Assembly: GCA_026394605.1 (NCBI GenBank)
Contig: JAPKXY010000048.1
Coordinates: 1-39,608, forward strand
DNA length: 39,608 bases
Direction of reading: 5' to 3'
Source: Methanoregula sp.
GTDB lineage: Archaea > Halobacteriota > Methanomicrobia > Methanomicrobiales > Methanospirillaceae
The notes beneath the pieces were generated by a model. It had not been told where the DNA came from, did no database searches, and was given only the letters and a program-made list of their open reading frames with translations. The position numbers and the translations under genes are program-made. Numbering within the stretch: position 1 is the stretch's first letter; every line of letters begins with the position of its first letter. This document shows, piece after piece, positions 25,137 to 33,620 of the stretch.

Positions 25137-25648
25137 AACAACCCCGCCTCAACAAACCCGGACCAGTCAATCGTACCAAACAATGCTGGAATCTCGTCTT
25201 TTACGAACTGTTCAATCCGGTCAACGGAGTATGACGGATCATGCCCGGTGGTATCCAGCTCAAGAATATGCGATGCGGGGTGCATCTCCACTGTCTCGAT
25301 GAGACAGACATCCAGCGCTTCAGCCTCAACATTCTCCCTGATCTTTTTAGTACGGTATTTGCGCTTTGTTAACCTTGCCTTCAACTCATCGGGGCGGCAC
25401 CGGAGCACCACGATACGGTCGCAGGAGAGCCGGTGCGCAAAATGCCCCTCAACAAACCCATCCACGGGAACAAACTCCTCCGCCCAGCGGTCGACATCGA
25501 TGATCTGCGTATCCCGTTCCTCGTCATCGCCGATGATATACGGATGCACCGTATCGATGAGATGGACAACCGTATGCCCGCGGCGGGCGAGCTCGTCACC
25601 AACCATGGATTTTCCGGTTCCGGGGGTCCCGGTGATGCCACACATCAT
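25133..25648 (-). CDS. Archaeal adenylate kinase 6 / Fap7-like NMP kinase
   Basis: 171 residues with P-loop GTPGTGKS at 7-14. GITGTPGTGKSMVGDELARRG and the RTKKIRENVEAEALDVCLIE segment match the archaeal AK6/Fap7 group, which has adenylate kinase or ATPase activity and is implicated in small-subunit ribosome maturation. Tandem ATG codons at 25648 and 25645 are possible starts; the first overlaps the hisC stop (ATGA type). Cytoplasmic. Sits between hisC and the CDP-alcohol transferase. Confidence 0.88.
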   Translation of the reverse strand: MMCGITGTPGTGKSMVGDELARRGHTVVHLIDTVHPYIIGDDEERDTQIIDVDRWAEEFVPVDGFVEGHFAHRLSCDRIVVLRCRPDELKARLTKRKYRTKKIRENVEAEALDVCLIETVEMHPASHILELDTTGHDPSYSVDRIEQFVKDEIPALFGTIDWSGFVEAGLL

Positions 25649-26691
25649 AATCCGTTCATTGCCTTAATGAAGAGCTTGTTCTCCCAGTCCTCGCCGATGC
25701 TCACACGGATGTAGTGGTCGGGAAGTCCGGCAAAGCTTCTGCACGAGCGGACCACCACACCGTGCTTCAGAAGCTTCTCCACCATCTGATCGCCCGTGTC
25801 AGGCGAAACGTCCACCATCACGAAGTTTGCATCCGATGGCATGACCGGATATTTCACTTCATCAGAGAAGCGCTTTCTCCACCGCTTCACCTGCGCGATG
25901 TACCGCTCTGCGTGATCGCGGTCGGTAAGCGCCCCTGCAGCTGCGGCAGCAGAAACCGAGTTCACGGCAAACGGCGTGCCGGCACGCTGATAGTACGGCA
26001 CGAGCCATGGCGGTACGAACGCGTAACCGATACGCAGCCCGGCAAGCGAGTGCACCTTGGAAAACGTCCTGCCGAGGATCAGGTTGTCATACTGTTTCAT
26101 CAGCGGAAGATAGTCACAGTCCGAGAACTCTACGTACGCGTTATCAAGGAACAGGACCCCATCGATCCCGTCAAGCACCTCGCTGACAATCTCAACCGGG
26201 GTCGCGTTTCCTGTGGGGTTGTTTGGTGAGCAGAGTATGGTGACCTTTGCGGTCCTGCCTGCCCTTACCAGTTGTTTCGGATCAAGAGAGAAGTCGTTTT
26301 TCTTCCTTGAAACGGTAGTGACATTTCCCCCCTGCGCTACCACTGCAAGTCCGTAGAAAGAGAACGTCGGGATGGCAATTGCCACTGTTTCACCGGGCTC
26401 CACCAGTGTCCGGATGAGCGTCTCTATGACACCATCCATCCCGACACCTGTGACAAACGAATAGTCGCCATAATGTGCACGAAGTGCGTTTATCAAAACA
26501 TCCACACGTTCATCGGGATACCGGTTTGCCTTTCCGAGCGCTTTTTTTGCCGCTGCTTGTGCTTTTGGCGAGGGGACTTCCGGGTTCTCGTTGCTCGCAA
26601 GGCGGGCAATGCGGGAGAGCCCGTGCTCGTCTGCTTTTTTTGCAAAGACATAGCCTCCTGTCCTGAAACAGTCCCTAACCAAGCGCTCCAT
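25645..26691 (-). CDS. hisC: Histidinol-phosphate aminotransferase
   Basis: 348 residues, class I/II PLP-dependent aminotransferase. The PLP lysine is Lys212 in GRTFSKVHSLAGLRIGY, and CSPNNPTGN and LDNAYVEFSD mark substrate and cofactor contacts. It makes histidinol phosphate from imidazole acetol phosphate. The start overlaps the argD 3' end by 17 bp and has GGTGA upstream. hisD is encoded separately near 38 kb in this window, so his genes are dispersed. Confidence 0.9.
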   Translation of the reverse strand: MERLVRDCFRTGGYVFAKKADEHGLSRIARLASNENPEVPSPKAQAAAKKALGKANRYPDERVDVLINALRAHYGDYSFVTGVGMDGVIETLIRTLVEPGETVAIAIPTFSFYGLAVVAQGGNVTTVSRKKNDFSLDPKQLVRAGRTAKVTILCSPNNPTGNATPVEIVSEVLDGIDGVLFLDNAYVEFSDCDYLPLMKQYDNLILGRTFSKVHSLAGLRIGYAFVPPWLVPYYQRAGTPFAVNSVSAAAAAGALTDRDHAERYIAQVKRWRKRFSDEVKYPVMPSDANFVMVDVSPDTGDQMVEKLLKHGVVVRSCRSFAGLPDHYIRVSIGEDWENKLFIKAMNGL

Positions 26692-27814
26692 TGATCACCC
26701 CGACTGCACGGTCGATCTCTGCATCTGAAATGATAAGGGGCGGGACCAGCCGCAGGTTTCCGTCCGCTGCACAATTGACGAGCACGCCCTGTTCCATGCA
26801 CCGCTTCTGGACTTCCGGACATTTCTCGCCGACTGATATCCCGATCATCAGCCCACGGACGCGGGGATTGTAATGTGCAAAACCCGCCCTGAAACGCTCC
26901 CCTTTCCGGCTCACGTCAGGCAGGATCTTCTCGATCACCCCGATCGTCGCAAGGGCTGCGGCGCATGCGAGGGGCCCGCCGGCAAAGGTACTCCCGTGTT
27001 CGCTTTTCCTGAACTCAAGACCTTCACGTGCGATGAGCGCCCCCATGGGAAACCCGCTTGCGATTCCCTTGGCAAGTGTTACGATATCAGGTACCGCCCT
27101 GGTGTGCTGGATAGCAAGCCATTTGCCGGTACGCCCCATGCCGGTCTGCACTTCATCTACAATCATGAGCGCGCCTGCACTGTCGCACACCTCGCGGATA
27201 CCTTCCATAAAACCTTCCGGTGGAATGATGACGCCCGCCTCACCCTGGATCGGTTCGACAAGGACGCCGGCAGTATCGGTGTCCACTGCCTTTTTCAACC
27301 CCTCAAGATCACCATAGGCGACAAAGCTGCATTTCAGCCCGAGCGGTTCAAAGGGTTCACGGATCGCGGGCTTGTGGGTGACCGCAAGGGAACCCACGGT
27401 CCTGCCATGGAAACCGTGGATGAACGCGACATAGTTCTTTTTCCCGGTCCTGACACGGGCAAGCTTGAGGGCTCCATCGGTCGCTTCAGCTCCTGAGTTC
27501 GAAAAGAACGCCTTGTGCATCCCCGTAATTTCCACGATCTTTTTTGCCAGATCGCCCTGGTGGGGTACATAATAGAGGTTCGAGCAGTGGATGAGCGTGT
27601 GCGCCTGGTCGCAAATCGCCTTTACCACCGCCGGGTGGCAATGCCCGGTGCTGCAGACTGCGATACCTGCCACGCAGTCGATGTATTCTTTACCCTCGGC
27701 GTCCCAGACGATCGTGCCCTTCCCTTTCACGAGTGCCATGTCACGCGAAAATGCGGGCATGAAGAAACGTTCGTCAAGATCTTTGTATTTTTTCGTTTTT
27801 TCCATTTCAATCAC
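26675..27814 (-). CDS. argD: Acetylornithine aminotransferase
   Basis: 379 residues, PLP-dependent class III aminotransferase. The PLP lysine is Lys249 (LAKGIASGFPMGA), the aspartate is Asp220 in VDEVQTGMGRTGK, and NSGAEATDGALKLAR binds the cofactor phosphate. It makes N-acetylornithine in arginine synthesis and could also serve in related steps. The start is GTG 27814 or ATG 27805; neither has a ribosome site, so the exact start is open. It follows guaAb by about 30 bp. Confidence 0.9.
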   Translation of the reverse strand: MIEMEKTKKYKDLDERFFMPAFSRDMALVKGKGTIVWDAEGKEYIDCVAGIAVCSTGHCHPAVVKAICDQAHTLIHCSNLYYVPHQGDLAKKIVEITGMHKAFFSNSGAEATDGALKLARVRTGKKNYVAFIHGFHGRTVGSLAVTHKPAIREPFEPLGLKCSFVAYGDLEGLKKAVDTDTAGVLVEPIQGEAGVIIPPEGFMEGIREVCDSAGALMIVDEVQTGMGRTGKWLAIQHTRAVPDIVTLAKGIASGFPMGALIAREGLEFRKSEHGSTFAGGPLACAAALATIGVIEKILPDVSRKGERFRAGFAHYNPRVRGLMIGISVGEKCPEVQKRCMEQGVLVNCAADGNLRLVPPLIISDAEIDRAVGVINGALG

Positions 27815-27844
27815 GAATTGACATAGGGTTTTTCTTCTGGTGCG

Positions 27845-28762
27845 TTATTCATATTCGATGGTCGCAGGTGGTTTTGCCGTGATGTCGTACACCACCCGCG
27901 CGACACTTGGGATGTCAGACGTGATCCTCGCCCCGATCCGTGTCAGCTGAGTAAACGGGATGTTGAGCGGATCAGCTGTCATGCCATCCCGTGAATTTAC
28001 CGCACGAATCGCGACAATCCACCCGTGGATCCGGTTATCCCCCTTCACACCGGTGCCCAGCCCGAGGAGTGCTGCAAAGCATTGCCAGGGCTGGTACTGC
28101 TCGACCAGTTCGTCTTCCACGATCCAGTTCGCCTCGCGGATTACTGCAACTTTCTCTCTCGTGACCTCCCCCAACACCCGGACAGCAAGCCCGGGTCCGG
28201 GGAACGGCATCCGGTGCTGGATCTCCTTCGGGAGACCAAGGGCTCCTGCAACCTCCCGCACCTCATCTTTGTAAAGATCGCGGATCGGTTCGATAACACG
28301 GTCGAATTCAATAGTAAGTGGCATGCCTCCAACATTATGGTGACTTTTTATGCCACCTTCGCTCTCAATTCTGTCAGGGTAGATCGTTCCCTGCAGCAGA
28401 CATCTGGCCCCCTGCTTTTTTGCCTCCCGTTCGAACACCCTTATAAACCGCTCACCGATCGCCTTGCGCTTGGCTTCGGGATCGGCAATACCTTTGAGTG
28501 CTGCCAGAAACTCATCACCGGCGTCAACAATCTGGAGCCGGATGTTGCCAAAGATCGTACGGATCCGCTCCGTCTCGCCTTTGCGCATCAGGCCGGTGTC
28601 GATATAGATCGGGATAAGCCGGTTACCGATTGCACGGGCTGCGAGAGCGGCGCAGACCGAGCTGTCGACCCCGCCAGAGAGAGCCATCACGACTTTTTCA
28701 GTACCTGCGGCAGAATTGATCTCCGCCACCGCCTGATTGATGAATTTCTCCGCATTGACCAT
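27845..28762 (-). CDS. guaAb: GMP synthase, ATP-pyrophosphatase subunit B
   Basis: 305 residues. PP-loop SGGVDSS at 29-35, and the C-terminal domain has the [20 protein letters not shown] region and ends with [11 protein letters not shown], as in GuaA. It converts XMP to GMP with ATP and ammonia. The glutamine amidotransferase domain is absent: archaea commonly encode it as a separate guaAa, which is not in the window. I start at ATG 28762 (GGAG about 8 nt upstream; family length) rather than the longer frame at 28804. It lies 14 bp after pyrG. Confidence 0.94.
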   Translation of the reverse strand: MVNAEKFINQAVAEINSAAGTEKVVMALSGGVDSSVCAALAARAIGNRLIPIYIDTGLMRKGETERIRTIFGNIRLQIVDAGDEFLAALKGIADPEAKRKAIGERFIRVFEREAKKQGARCLLQGTIYPDRIESEGGIKSHHNVGGMPLTIEFDRVIEPIRDLYKDEVREVAGALGLPKEIQHRMPFPGPGLAVRVLGEVTREKVAVIREANWIVEDELVEQYQPWQCFAALLGLGTGVKGDNRIHGWIVAIRAVNSRDGMTADPLNIPFTQLTRIGARITSDIPSVARVVYDITAKPPATIEYE

Positions 28763-28776
28763 GGACATCTCCTGTA

Positions 28777-30357
28777 TTACATTGTTCTTTTGTTTGCCCT
28801 GCATGCCTCAACAAAACCAAGATAGGGGGGCGACGGGTGCGTCGGGCGCGACCTGAACTCGGGATGGAACTGGGTGGCAAAGAAGAAAGGATGACCGGCG
28901 AGTTCCGCACTCTCCATACGGTTCTTGTTTTTTGACGAAAAAACCAGCCCCGCCTCTTCGAGCCTGCCGATAAATCGCGGGTTCACTTCATACCGGTGCC
29001 GGTGCCGTTCAGTGATGAGCTTCTGCCCGTACATCTTCATCGCAAGGGTGTTTTCTTTAATTTCTGCCGTATAATCACCAAGACGCATCGTGCCGCCCAG
29101 TTCCGTAAGTCCTTCCTGTTCGGGCAGGAGTGCAATCACGTGTGTTCCCTCACCAATTTCCTCACTGGTCGCGTCCGAAATACCCAGCACGTTCCTCGCA
29201 TACTCAACGACACAGAGCTGGAAGCCAAGACAGAGACCAAGGAAGGGTAGTCTGTTCTCACGGGCGAACCGAATCGCCTCAATCTTTCCATCGATGCCGC
29301 GTTTGCCAAATCCGCCGGGGATCAGGATGCCGTCATAGTCCTTGAGCTGGCACTTTTCGTAGCGCTCGGCGTCCAGCCATATAATCTTCACCTCAGTAGA
29401 GAGCGCTCTTCCCGCGTGTTTGAGTGCCTCTTTGATACTGATATAGACATCCTCGATCCCATACTTGCTGATGATTGCCACCGTAACACGGTTGGTGTAC
29501 TCCTTGGTCACGAGCCGGTACCAGCTCGAATCCACCTCCCGTTTATCCAGGTTCAGGTGCGTGGAGAGTGCATCGGCAAGTCCCTCCTTCTCCATCTCCA
29601 TGGGGACTTCGTAGATATCCGGCACGGTAGCAGCACTGATAACACCGCTCTGCGGGAGATCACAGAACGCAGAGATCTTGCGCTTGGTATGGGCACCGAT
29701 AGGGCGTTCGCTCCTTCCGACAATAATGTCAGCATAGAGCCCGAGCTCCCGCAGCGCCTTGACCGAGTGTTGGGTGGGCTTTGTCTTGAGATCCCCCATA
29801 GTGTCGGTGGGGATGAGCGTTACATGGATCAGGACGTAATCATGCTCCGGCAACTCACCACGCATCTGCCGGACCGCTTCAAGAAACGGCATGCTCTCGA
29901 TGTCGCCCACTGTGCCACCCACCTCAACAAGGCAGATATCTGCCTTCGTACCGTCCGGAAACACTTCTTCCGCTGCCTGTCGTATGCATACCTTGATCTG
30001 ATCGGTAATATGGGGGATGATCTGCACCGTTTCGCCCAGAAAATCCCCGCGGCGTTCTTTTTCGATTACCGTCCGGTATACCTTGCCGGTCGTGATATTG
30101 TGGGGAGAAGTAAGCTCGATATCGAGGAACCGCTCATAATTGCCGAGGTCAAGGTCGACTTCGCCCCCGTCCTTGAGCACAAATACCTCCCCGTGCTGGG
30201 CAGGGTTCATCGTTCCCGCATCAATGTTTAAATATGGGTCGATCTTCACTGCTGTGACGCGATACCCGCGGTTCTTCAGGATTCGCCCCACGGATGCTGC
30301 CGTGATCCCTTTCCCGAGGCCGCTCATCACACCGCCGGTAATAATAATGTACTTCAC
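28777..30357 (-). CDS. pyrG: CTP synthase
   Basis: 526 residues: an N-terminal synthetase with P-loop SGLGKG near 12-17, and a C-terminal glutamine amidotransferase with the nucleophile Cys in LGLCLGFQL and the FHPEF at the end of the triad region. It aminates UTP to CTP using ATP and glutamine. A longer frame begins at 30393, but GTG 30357 ([17 protein letters not shown]) matches the family N-terminus and has GGGGAG 6 nt upstream. It leads the six-gene operon pyrG-guaAb-argD-hisC-AK6-CDP-alcohol transferase. Confidence 0.96.
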   Translation of the reverse strand: MKYIIITGGVMSGLGKGITAASVGRILKNRGYRVTAVKIDPYLNIDAGTMNPAQHGEVFVLKDGGEVDLDLGNYERFLDIELTSPHNITTGKVYRTVIEKERRGDFLGETVQIIPHITDQIKVCIRQAAEEVFPDGTKADICLVEVGGTVGDIESMPFLEAVRQMRGELPEHDYVLIHVTLIPTDTMGDLKTKPTQHSVKALRELGLYADIIVGRSERPIGAHTKRKISAFCDLPQSGVISAATVPDIYEVPMEMEKEGLADALSTHLNLDKREVDSSWYRLVTKEYTNRVTVAIISKYGIEDVYISIKEALKHAGRALSTEVKIIWLDAERYEKCQLKDYDGILIPGGFGKRGIDGKIEAIRFARENRLPFLGLCLGFQLCVVEYARNVLGISDATSEEIGEGTHVIALLPEQEGLTELGGTMRLGDYTAEIKENTLAMKMYGQKLITERHRHRYEVNPRFIGRLEEAGLVFSSKNKNRMESAELAGHPFFFATQFHPEFRSRPTHPSPPYLGFVEACRANKRTM

Positions 30358-30562
30358 GAAGGTCTCCCCGATTGTTTTATCATTCGCGTGCAATCCGTAT
30401 TATTGTTATCATGCCGCAGTCAGGAGAAGAATTACGGTTAGTTCCCGCATATGAACATTGAGCGTCAAACGTACTGCCGCGGGATGGAGACAATCAGGTA
30501 AATAGGCAGGATCTTTTCCCCATCAGCAATGGATTTATGAGCCCGAATGCAATAATTTCCAT

Positions 30563-30796
30563 GTGCCCGTCAGAGTACCTGAGACCTTTGTAAAAGACCT
30601 GGCAATCCTCGCCGGTATCTTATGCCTGTGCATAATCATTCTATCCATGATCGTGTACAACTCGGGTTTCGGGGAGGTGTACGTATTCATCACCGCCTCG
30701 ATGTTTGGTTCTCTCGCTCTCACATTCGGTATCCTTGCCATCGGCACGGTAATCATAATCTTTCTGCTATGGCGTGCGTTCTGGCGGCAGGTCTGA
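30563..30796 (+). CDS. Small two-helix membrane protein
   Basis: 77 residues with two hydrophobic segments (about 10-28 and 40-68) and a basic C-terminus (LLWRAFWRQV). No family recognised. The start is GTG 30563; an ATG two bases earlier is in another frame that soon stops. No good ribosome site or promoter. The minus-strand frame over the same stretch gives a charged, non-membrane sequence and is less likely. Moderate support only. Confidence 0.5.
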   Translation: MPVRVPETFVKDLAILAGILCLCIIILSMIVYNSGFGEVYVFITASMFGSLALTFGILAIGTVIIIFLLWRAFWRQV

Positions 30797-30889
30797 CGGG
30801 AAACATGATATCATAAAAAATGGATACCTCACTTGTAGAAAGATACTGGATTGCGAAAATACCTTAAAATTAAAAAACAATATCTAATC

Positions 30890-31585
30890 ATGCAAATTCG
30901 CCAAACAATCGCACTCGTCTGTTTCTGTGCTGTGCTATGCGTTCTGGTTCCACCGGTCGTTGCAGCGGATAATGCGACGATCTATTATAACCTCGGGGAA
31001 CAGTACCTCGCAAAGGGTGAATACGAGAGTGCCGTTAACGCATTCGATAATGCACTTGCATCGAATACCACGATGATTTACCTGTCCGACGGGCTCCTGT
31101 ATACCTACCGTGACAGAGCGTATGCCCTCATCCAGCTTGGCAGGTTCAATGACGCTATCGAGACTACAACCACGGGCCTCGGGATCTATCCAAACGATAC
31201 CATGCTCTGGAACAACAAAGGATATGCGCTCTACAAACTCGGGAGGAACCAGGATGCCCTCAATGCTTATGATAGGGCGGTTTCCATTGATCAGAATTAC
31301 ACCATTGCCCTGATCAACAAGGGTGACGCTCTCTTCAAGATGGGAAGATTCAAGGATTCAGTAGATACCTATACAAAGGCAAACGCCACTGACCCTGGAA
31401 ACAGGGATGCTACCGCAGGACTTGCAGAGGCACAGAAAGCAGCCGCATCAACAATTCCCCCCACGATAAGTATTGTGCTCATTATTCTGATCATTGCTGC
31501 CGGTGGAGTACTCTATTACATCAAATTCCGGAAACCTGCGGAAGAGACGCAAGGAGAGAAGAGAACAAAAGAAAAGAAAAAATAA
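30890..31585 (+). CDS. Secreted/anchored TPR-repeat protein
   Basis: 231 residues. A signal peptide (about 1-24, ending VVAAD) is followed by three to four tetratricopeptide repeats (about 28-160) with the NLGEQYLAKGEYESAVNAFD pattern. One C-terminal membrane helix (about 188-208) and a strongly basic tail complete it. The TPR region should lie outside, the basic tail inside. The start is ATG 30890; a TTG frame further upstream lacks a signal peptide. T-runs follow the stop. Confidence 0.82.
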   Translation: MQIRQTIALVCFCAVLCVLVPPVVAADNATIYYNLGEQYLAKGEYESAVNAFDNALASNTTMIYLSDGLLYTYRDRAYALIQLGRFNDAIETTTTGLGIYPNDTMLWNNKGYALYKLGRNQDALNAYDRAVSIDQNYTIALINKGDALFKMGRFKDSVDTYTKANATDPGNRDATAGLAEAQKAAASTIPPTISIVLIILIIAAGGVLYYIKFRKPAEETQGEKRTKEKKK

Positions 31586-31588
31586 ATC

Positions 31589-31601
31589 TTTTTAGTTTTT
31601 A
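31589..31601 (+). terminator. T-rich terminator between convergent genes
   Basis: Two T5 runs (31589-31593 and 31596-31600) just after the TPR gene stop; the first covers the stop of the convergent thioesterase gene. Confidence 0.45.
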
Positions 31602-32020
31602 TTTGTTGTAACCGCAAACGCTGCCGACGTCCGGGAAAGCATCGTCTTCTTATCATTGTGGGCGAATACTTCGCCTTCAGCGAATGCAACGCGGCGCCCC
31701 TTCTTGATCACACGCCCCTCTGTGATGAGCACGCCCTCCCGTGCTCCCCTGATAAAACTGGTCGATTCCGAGATCGTGGCAATACCTTCGTTTGCAGAGA
31801 GGAGCGGGTACAGGGCTAGCGCCATCGCTTCGTCGGCAAGCGCAGTAAACATTCCTCCCTGGAGCCAGCCCACGCCGTTCCACATATCGGGGCGTATCTC
31901 CATGCGAAGCACTGCTCTGCCCGCTTCAACACGTACCACATCGATCCCCATCAGGCTGAAAAACGGGTTGGCGTCTCTTTCCTTCTTTCTGATCTTTTCA
32001 AGGTATGACATCGTCCTCAC
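31592..32020 (-). CDS. PaaI-type hotdog thioesterase
   Basis: 142 residues with a single hotdog fold. MEIRPDMWNGVGWLQGGMFTALADEAMA is the PaaI-type catalytic block, followed by TISESTSFIRGAREG. It should hydrolyse an acyl- or aryl-CoA thioester. The acceptor is unknown. Start is GTG 32020 or ATG 32011; neither has a clear ribosome site. It converges with the TPR gene and diverges from the 76-residue gene. Confidence 0.82.
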   Translation of the reverse strand: MRTMSYLEKIRKKERDANPFFSLMGIDVVRVEAGRAVLRMEIRPDMWNGVGWLQGGMFTALADEAMALALYPLLSANEGIATISESTSFIRGAREGVLITEGRVIKKGRRVAFAEGEVFAHNDKKTMLSRTSAAFAVTTNKN

Positions 32021-32105
32021 TCATAATCGGGCAGGAAGGAGGATGAAGGTTGCCATTTTTTTGTGGCTCTGCAATTTATAATGCATCGGATAAAAACGTA
32101 CCATC

Positions 32106-32336
32106 ATGGTGAACAAAGAGATCAAGCAGATGCTTGCCGACCTCGTCTGGCTCAACGCCCTTATCGCGACTGAACTGATCCAGGTGACCGAGAATACCTC
32201 CGCCATCCTGCGTAAAGCACCCCCTCCGGAGAGCTGCCTGCAGGATCACAACGCGCTGCGGGAAACTGCCCTTGCGATCGCAGAAAAATATCGTGCCGAC
32301 ACCACCCTTGCCCGGCATCTCGGGAAACACCAGTGA
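32106..32336 (+). CDS. Small hypothetical protein, 76 aa
   Basis: No family recognised. The sequence looks mostly helical and soluble, with an N-terminal amphipathic part (MVNKEIKQMLADLVWLNALIATELIQVTE), a PPPE turn, and a second helix. The ATG has TTTATA about 28 bp upstream (32075-32080) and no Shine-Dalgarno, so a leaderless transcript is likely. It precedes the DJ-1/PfpI gene by 45 bp. Confidence 0.6.
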   Translation: MVNKEIKQMLADLVWLNALIATELIQVTENTSAILRKAPPPESCLQDHNALRETALAIAEKYRADTTLARHLGKHQ

Positions 32337-32381
32337 CATCTTTGGATAATATTCTTTGTCTTGCCCCACTACACGTATAGT

Positions 32382-32897
32382 ATGAAACTCCTCGTCGCCA
32401 TTGCACCGGATCGGTACAGGGACGAAGAACTGGATAAGCCCCTTACCGTATTCCGCAAAGCAGGAATCGGATTTGATATTGCATCCATAACAACAGGCAC
32501 CTGTGCCGGAATGCTGGGCGGGACGGCTCATGCATCACTCACCTTTGATCATGCAGACCCATCCCTGTATGCCGGTATCGTAATTATCGGAGGACTGGGA
32601 TCACCTGCCCACCTCTGGGGAAACAGGGATCTCGCAAGGCTGGTAAAAACATTATATTCCGCCAAAAAGATTGTCGCCGCGATCTGCCTTTCGCCGGTCG
32701 TGCTTGCCAAGGCAGGGATACTGAAAGGCAGGAAGGCGACCCTGTACCGGACTCCGGAATCTGTCGCAGAAATGAAGGCGGGGGATGCAGTCATTTCAGA
32801 ATCCCCCGTCGTTATTGATGGCACTGTCATTACCGCAAATGGTCCGGACGCTGCGACGGCATTCGGTGATGCCATTGTGTCCGCACTGAACCGGTAA
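32382..32897 (+). CDS. DJ-1/PfpI family protein
   Basis: 171 residues of the class I glutamine-amidotransferase-like DJ-1/PfpI superfamily. The nucleophile is Cys102 in AAICLSPVVLAKAG, with an early acidic residue (Glu15 or Glu16). Members act as deglycases, chaperones or peptidases; the activity here cannot be read. I start at ATG 32382; a longer frame at 32361 has no start signal. It is followed after 15 bp by the glycosyltransferase gene and probably starts an operon running to the BrxD-like ATPase. Confidence 0.85.
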   Translation: MKLLVAIAPDRYRDEELDKPLTVFRKAGIGFDIASITTGTCAGMLGGTAHASLTFDHADPSLYAGIVIIGGLGSPAHLWGNRDLARLVKTLYSAKKIVAAICLSPVVLAKAGILKGRKATLYRTPESVAEMKAGDAVISESPVVIDGTVITANGPDAATAFGDAIVSALNR

Positions 32898-32912
32898 TGC
32901 ACTGGACTGACC

Positions 32913-33620
32913 ATGAACGCCCTTTTACCTATCAGATACAGCCTTGTGATCCCTGCCTATAATGAGGAGGAGCGGATCGCACAGCTGTTCGACCAAATCG
33001 AGGGGTTCGATGGCGAACTGATCGTCGTCTGTGACGGGGACGACCACACTCCCGATGTAGTCAAAAAGATTGCTGACACCCGTCCTGATCTGACCATCCG
33101 CTGCCTGCAGTTCCCCCGCCGCCTGGGCAAGGGCGGGGGTGTAATCGAGGGGTTAAAAGTAGCCCGGGGATCCTGTGTGGGGTATCTGGACGCTGATGGT
33201 TCAACCGGTGTGAGTGATATGATGAAACTATTTTTTCAGCTCATACGATATGACGGTGCAATCGGATCGCGCTGGGTTGGTGGTGCCGTGTTGAAAATCA
33301 GGCAGGGCATGCTGCGGCAGATGGAGAGCAGGGTGTTCAATATCATCATCCGTATCATGTTCGGGTTGCATTACCATGATACGCAGTGCGGTGCCAAGGC
33401 ATTCAAAAAGAGCGCAATCGATACGGTGCTGCCCCACATGATATCGACGGGTTTTGAATTTGACGTGGAACTGCTCTGGCGGCTGAAACGGGCAGGATAT
33501 GCAGTAGGCGAGTTTCCCATCGAATGGAAGAACACTGATGATTCACGGGTCCAGCGCCGTGACATGATCAGGATGTTTGCCGGACTTGTAAGGGTGCGGT
33601 TCGGTTCGGAGAAACCATGA
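32913..33620 (+). CDS. GT2 family glycosyltransferase
   Basis: 235 residues with a GT-A fold. SLVIPAYNEEERI opens it, and the metal- and donor-binding acidic motif is DADGST at 93-98. QCGAKAFKKSAI and TGFEFDVELLWRLKRAGY are typical of dolichyl-phosphate glucose or mannose synthases, GT2. There is no C-terminal membrane helix pair. Donor and acceptor are unknown; a lipid phosphate acceptor is plausible. The 4-bp overlap (ATGA) with the next gene couples it to the TPR/winged-helix protein. Confidence 0.88.
   Translation: MNALLPIRYSLVIPAYNEEERIAQLFDQIEGFDGELIVVCDGDDHTPDVVKKIADTRPDLTIRCLQFPRRLGKGGGVIEGLKVARGSCVGYLDADGSTGVSDMMKLFFQLIRYDGAIGSRWVGGAVLKIRQGMLRQMESRVFNIIIRIMFGLHYHDTQCGAKAFKKSAIDTVLPHMISTGFEFDVELLWRLKRAGYAVGEFPIEWKNTDDSRVQRRDMIRMFAGLVRVRFGSEKP

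Noticed and set aside
30535-30756. 73-residue minus-strand reading frame opposite the small membrane protein
   Set aside because: Its translation is charged and irregular, whereas the plus strand gives two clean hydrophobic helices.
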